Source: Methanomassiliicoccales archaeon
Lineage (GTDB): Archaea > Thermoplasmatota > Thermoplasmata > Methanomassiliicoccales > UBA472
DNA: 8,647 nucleotides
Assembly (NCBI GenBank): GCA_028679935.1
Contig: JAJRAL010000230.1
Span: forward strand, 1-8,647
Direction: 5' to 3'
The position numbers were made by a program, and so were the translations under genes. Below are positions 6,923 to 8,647 of this stretch, in pieces. Under the pieces are notes generated by a model. The model was not told where the DNA came from. It did no database searches and saw only the letters and a list, made by a program, of their open reading frames with translations. Each line of letters begins with the position of its first letter. Within the stretch, counting starts at the first letter, position 1.

Positions 6923-7333
6923 TTAGGCCTGAGCCCGGAGCTTTATCGCTCCCGGTGGGCAGGCATCGATGCACAGACCACAGGCGACGCACTTCTCGTT
7001 CTGGAAGACGACCTTCCAGGTCGTCTTGTCCACGCGGTACGCGGAGACGGGGCATACCGAGACGCAGAGGCCGCAGTTGGTGCATCTCTGGTCGTCCTTC
7101 TTGATGTACTCCTTGAGCTCCTTGACCTGGACGCCGACGTCCTCGAGGTACTTGATCGCCTTCTGGATCTGCGGGCCGCTGCCCTCGACGGAGAGCATAA
7201 GCCTTCCGCCGTTCTCGTCTATCTCTGCGCGGAGGATATTGACCATCAGATCGTACTGCTTGACGAGCCTGAACGTGATCGGCTCGCTGACCTGGTCCGG
7301 CGAGAAGGTGATGAGGAACTTCTTCATCGGCAT
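6923..7333 (-). CDS. NIL domain / 2x[4Fe-4S] ferredoxin, partner of DUF39 in homocysteine synthesis
   Basis: A 136-residue protein with two parts. Residues about 4-75 form a NIL domain (an ACT-like fold first named in methionine transporter ATPases), with the NIL tripeptide itself at 32-34. Residues 84-125 hold two [4Fe-4S] motifs of the form CxxCxxCxxxCP: C84, C87, C90, C94 and C115, C118, C121, C125. The homologue MA1822 acts with the DUF39 protein MA1821 in making homocysteine, probably supplying electrons. The ATG at 7333 overlaps the DUF39 stop by one base (TGATG), with GGAGG 7 bases upstream; a GTG one codon earlier and an ATG two codons later are less well placed. The tight coupling supports a joint complex. 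Confidence 0.93.
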   Translation of the reverse strand: MPMKKFLITFSPDQVSEPITFRLVKQYDLMVNILRAEIDENGGRLMLSVEGSGPQIQKAIKYLEDVGVQVKELKEYIKKDDQRCTNCGLCVSVCPVSAYRVDKTTWKVVFQNEKCVACGLCIDACPPGAIKLRAQA

Positions 7334-8499
7334 CACTCCACCTCCTCTCTGGCATGCAGGTCTAGAGGCGCCTGAGTGCGCGACTCCGGCAGGTCCGCCA
7401 CCTTCTCTGTGAGCAGGAACTCGCCCTTCATGATGCTCTTCTTGAGCGTCTCGGCGATCAGCCTGGCCTTCTGATACGAGGATATGGACGAGGTCTTGAC
7501 CTTCTTGCCGTTGATCTCAATGGACCCGGAGCGGAGCTCGGAGTACGAGACCTCCCTGATCGTCGTCTTGTTCCTCGACTGGACCGAGTAATCGAGCACG
7601 GGCGCGAAGATCTGGTCGTCACGGACCATGACCGCCTTCATGACCTCCTCGTCGAGGATTGGGATTGGGACGCCCAGGCCGATGCCTAGCGTCACGCCGT
7701 ACTTGAAGAAGCTGAGCGCCCTGACGAACTCCGTCGACATCTGCTTCATGTCGCCGATCACAGCTAGCGTCCGGGACGAGCCCTTGGGGACACCGTTCAC
7801 CGTCTCCACGTTCGTCTTGAATTGGGTGCCCTCCCAGGCGACGTAGCCCTGCGCTCCCCCGAGGAAGATGCGGGTCCCGATGCCGATGGTGCGCAGCTGT
7901 GGGTCGTTGAGGAGCGGCGAGAGCTGTCCGGCCGAGGAGTAGGTCGCGTTGCCGTACCGCGGCAGGAGCTTGCCCATGTATGTGTAGAGAGTCCTCTCCG
8001 AAGAGTTCGTCGCCACGCCGTAGTTCTGATAGGCGTTCCTCGGGTTGTACATATAGGCCTGGTTGATCGTCCTCAGCGAGACCCAGGTGTCGATGTCCTT
8101 GCGCGGGTAGCAATCTGTGCCATAGGATGTCGCCTTGAGCCTGACCGCCTTTCCAGAGATCAGATCCTCGATGACGTGCGCTCCGCCGTACTCGAGGCTG
8201 CCGTCCTCTCTTGGCTCGGCGGCGCCGATGTAAGCGTCGACCGCAGCGAGCCCTCCGTATGCCGGGACGTCGTTGAGCCAGATCTTCGACATCTTGATTG
8301 GCGGCTCGGAGTGCCCGAAGTTCAGGAAGGCACCGGAAGAGCACATCGCGCCGAAGGTCCCCGTCGTCACTACGTCGACCTCCTTGGTCGCCCGCTGGAC
8401 GCCCTCGCATTCAGCGATTTCGATGATCTCCTCGGCCGTCAATACGACGACGTCGCCCTTCTTGATCTTCTCGTTGATCTCCTGATAGGTCCGCTTCAT
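7333..8499 (-). CDS. L-aspartate semialdehyde sulfurtransferase (DUF39/COG1900, homocysteine biosynthesis)
   Basis: A 388-residue member of the DUF39 family. MA1821-type enzymes replace the aldehyde oxygen of aspartate semialdehyde with sulfur from sulfide, with reduction, to give homocysteine. Two cysteines correspond to the pair reported as important in MA1821 (C54 and C131): C53 in GAMCSSGAF and C130 in GTDCYP. GIGTRIFLGGAQGY and GIGLGVPIPIL are further conserved-looking glycine-rich stretches. There is no CBS pair at the C-terminus, unlike the roughly 500-residue MJ0100-type proteins. I chose the ATG at 8499, with GAGG 7 bases upstream, over an in-frame GTG at 8520 that has no good ribosome binding site. 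The gene follows asd by 59 bases and overlaps the ferredoxin gene by one base. Confidence 0.92.
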   Translation of the reverse strand: MKRTYQEINEKIKKGDVVVLTAEEIIEIAECEGVQRATKEVDVVTTGTFGAMCSSGAFLNFGHSEPPIKMSKIWLNDVPAYGGLAAVDAYIGAAEPREDGSLEYGGAHVIEDLISGKAVRLKATSYGTDCYPRKDIDTWVSLRTINQAYMYNPRNAYQNYGVATNSSERTLYTYMGKLLPRYGNATYSSAGQLSPLLNDPQLRTIGIGTRIFLGGAQGYVAWEGTQFKTNVETVNGVPKGSSRTLAVIGDMKQMSTEFVRALSFFKYGVTLGIGLGVPIPILDEEVMKAVMVRDDQIFAPVLDYSVQSRNKTTIREVSYSELRSGSIEINGKKVKTSSISSYQKARLIAETLKKSIMKGEFLLTEKVADLPESRTQAPLDLHAREEVE

Positions 8500-8521
8500 C
8501 TCTACGCCTCGAACGGCCACC

Positions 8522-8537
8522 CGTGAACCGATTCACG
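8522..8537. repeat. Perfect inverted repeat in the asd-DUF39 gap
   Basis: CGTGAA and TTCACG arms of 6 bases flank a 4-base centre (CCGA on plus, TCGG on minus). The repeat lies 23 bases before the DUF39 ATG. No T run follows it, so it is not a classic terminator. It could be an operator for a dimeric regulator or a small mRNA hairpin. The 59-base gap otherwise shows no clear TATA box, so DUF39 is probably read through from asd. Confidence 0.5.
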
Positions 8538-8558
8538 ATAGTTGAAGGTTGCGCATCT

Positions 8559-8647
8559 TCATTTGAGGACGCCCTTCGCCATGGCGAGCTCCGCGTTGAG
8601 CACCGAGCCGCCAGCGCCTCCACGGATGGTGTTATGGGAGATAAGGA
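8559..8647 (-). CDS. asd: Aspartate-semialdehyde dehydrogenase, C-terminal fragment (5' part outside window)
   Basis: Only the last 28 codons and the TGA stop are present; the gene continues past the right edge. The reading frame ends in SHNTIRGGAGGSVLNAEL, which matches the conserved C-terminal end of archaeal-type aspartate-semialdehyde dehydrogenase. The enzyme reduces aspartyl phosphate to aspartate semialdehyde with NADPH, the branch point to threonine, methionine and lysine. Its product is the substrate of the next gene, the DUF39 sulfurtransferase, 59 bases downstream on the same strand. The call rests on a short fragment, but the motif is distinctive and the context agrees. Confidence 0.82.
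   Translation of the reverse strand, partial: LISHNTIRGGAGGSVLNAELAMAKGVLK

Noticed and set aside
6843..7355. Frame upstream of the small membrane protein that would make a 262-residue protein
   Set aside because: It is out of phase with the NIL-ferredoxin gene, whose two cluster motifs show the true frame; the signal peptide begins at the ATG at 6842.
7619..8410. Minus-strand frame of 263 codons inside the DUF39 gene
   Set aside because: It is an alternative-phase shadow of the DUF39 gene; its Arg-rich translation matches no family.

Overview
The window is a compact stretch of chromosome in which every gene I can support lies on the minus strand, so the genes read from right to left. The DNA is GC-rich. 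An archaeon is the likeliest source: ribosome binding sites are of the GGTG/GGAGG type, the two clearest promoter candidates are single T/A-rich TATA-like boxes without a bacterial -35 element, and the sulfide-based homocysteine genes (DUF39/COG1900, NIL-ferredoxin, UPF0280/COG2122) are typical of methanogens and related anaerobic archaea. Some anaerobic bacteria also carry these families, so the assignment is an inference. I cannot name the genus.

Right part (8647 down to 5770): sulfur and homocysteine genes. The order is the last 28 codons of an aspartate-semialdehyde dehydrogenase (asd), a DUF39 aspartate-semialdehyde sulfurtransferase, a NIL-domain two-cluster ferredoxin, a small unrecognised membrane protein with its own TATA-like box, and a UPF0280 protein. 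Asd makes aspartate semialdehyde. The DUF39 enzyme with its ferredoxin partner converts that plus sulfide to homocysteine. The UPF0280 family (MA1715 in Methanosarcina acetivorans) has been linked to efficient sulfide assimilation. The cluster therefore reads as a route from aspartate semialdehyde and sulfide to methionine precursors, plus one unknown membrane protein. The DUF39 protein lacks the C-terminal CBS pair known from the Methanocaldococcus homologue.

Left part (5691 down to 1): a histidine operon, hisG-hisC-hisH-hisA-hisB-hisF-hisIE followed by a PHP-domain phosphatase that runs off the left edge. Junctions overlap by 4 or 10 bases, abut, or are 8 bases apart, which points to one mRNA with translational coupling. 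A TATA-like box lies about 45 bases upstream of the GTG start chosen for hisG. Together these genes cover the pathway from PRPP and ATP to histidinol, with the PHP protein as the probable histidinol-phosphate phosphatase. Only hisD (histidinol dehydrogenase) is not seen. The HisB protein is short and divergent but keeps all its metal ligands.

There are no RNA genes, mobile elements, CRISPR arrays or long non-coding stretches. The largest gap between genes is about 80 bases. The most unusual items are the small membrane protein inside the sulfur cluster, the CBS-less DUF39 enzyme next to asd, and a perfect inverted repeat in the asd-DUF39 gap.
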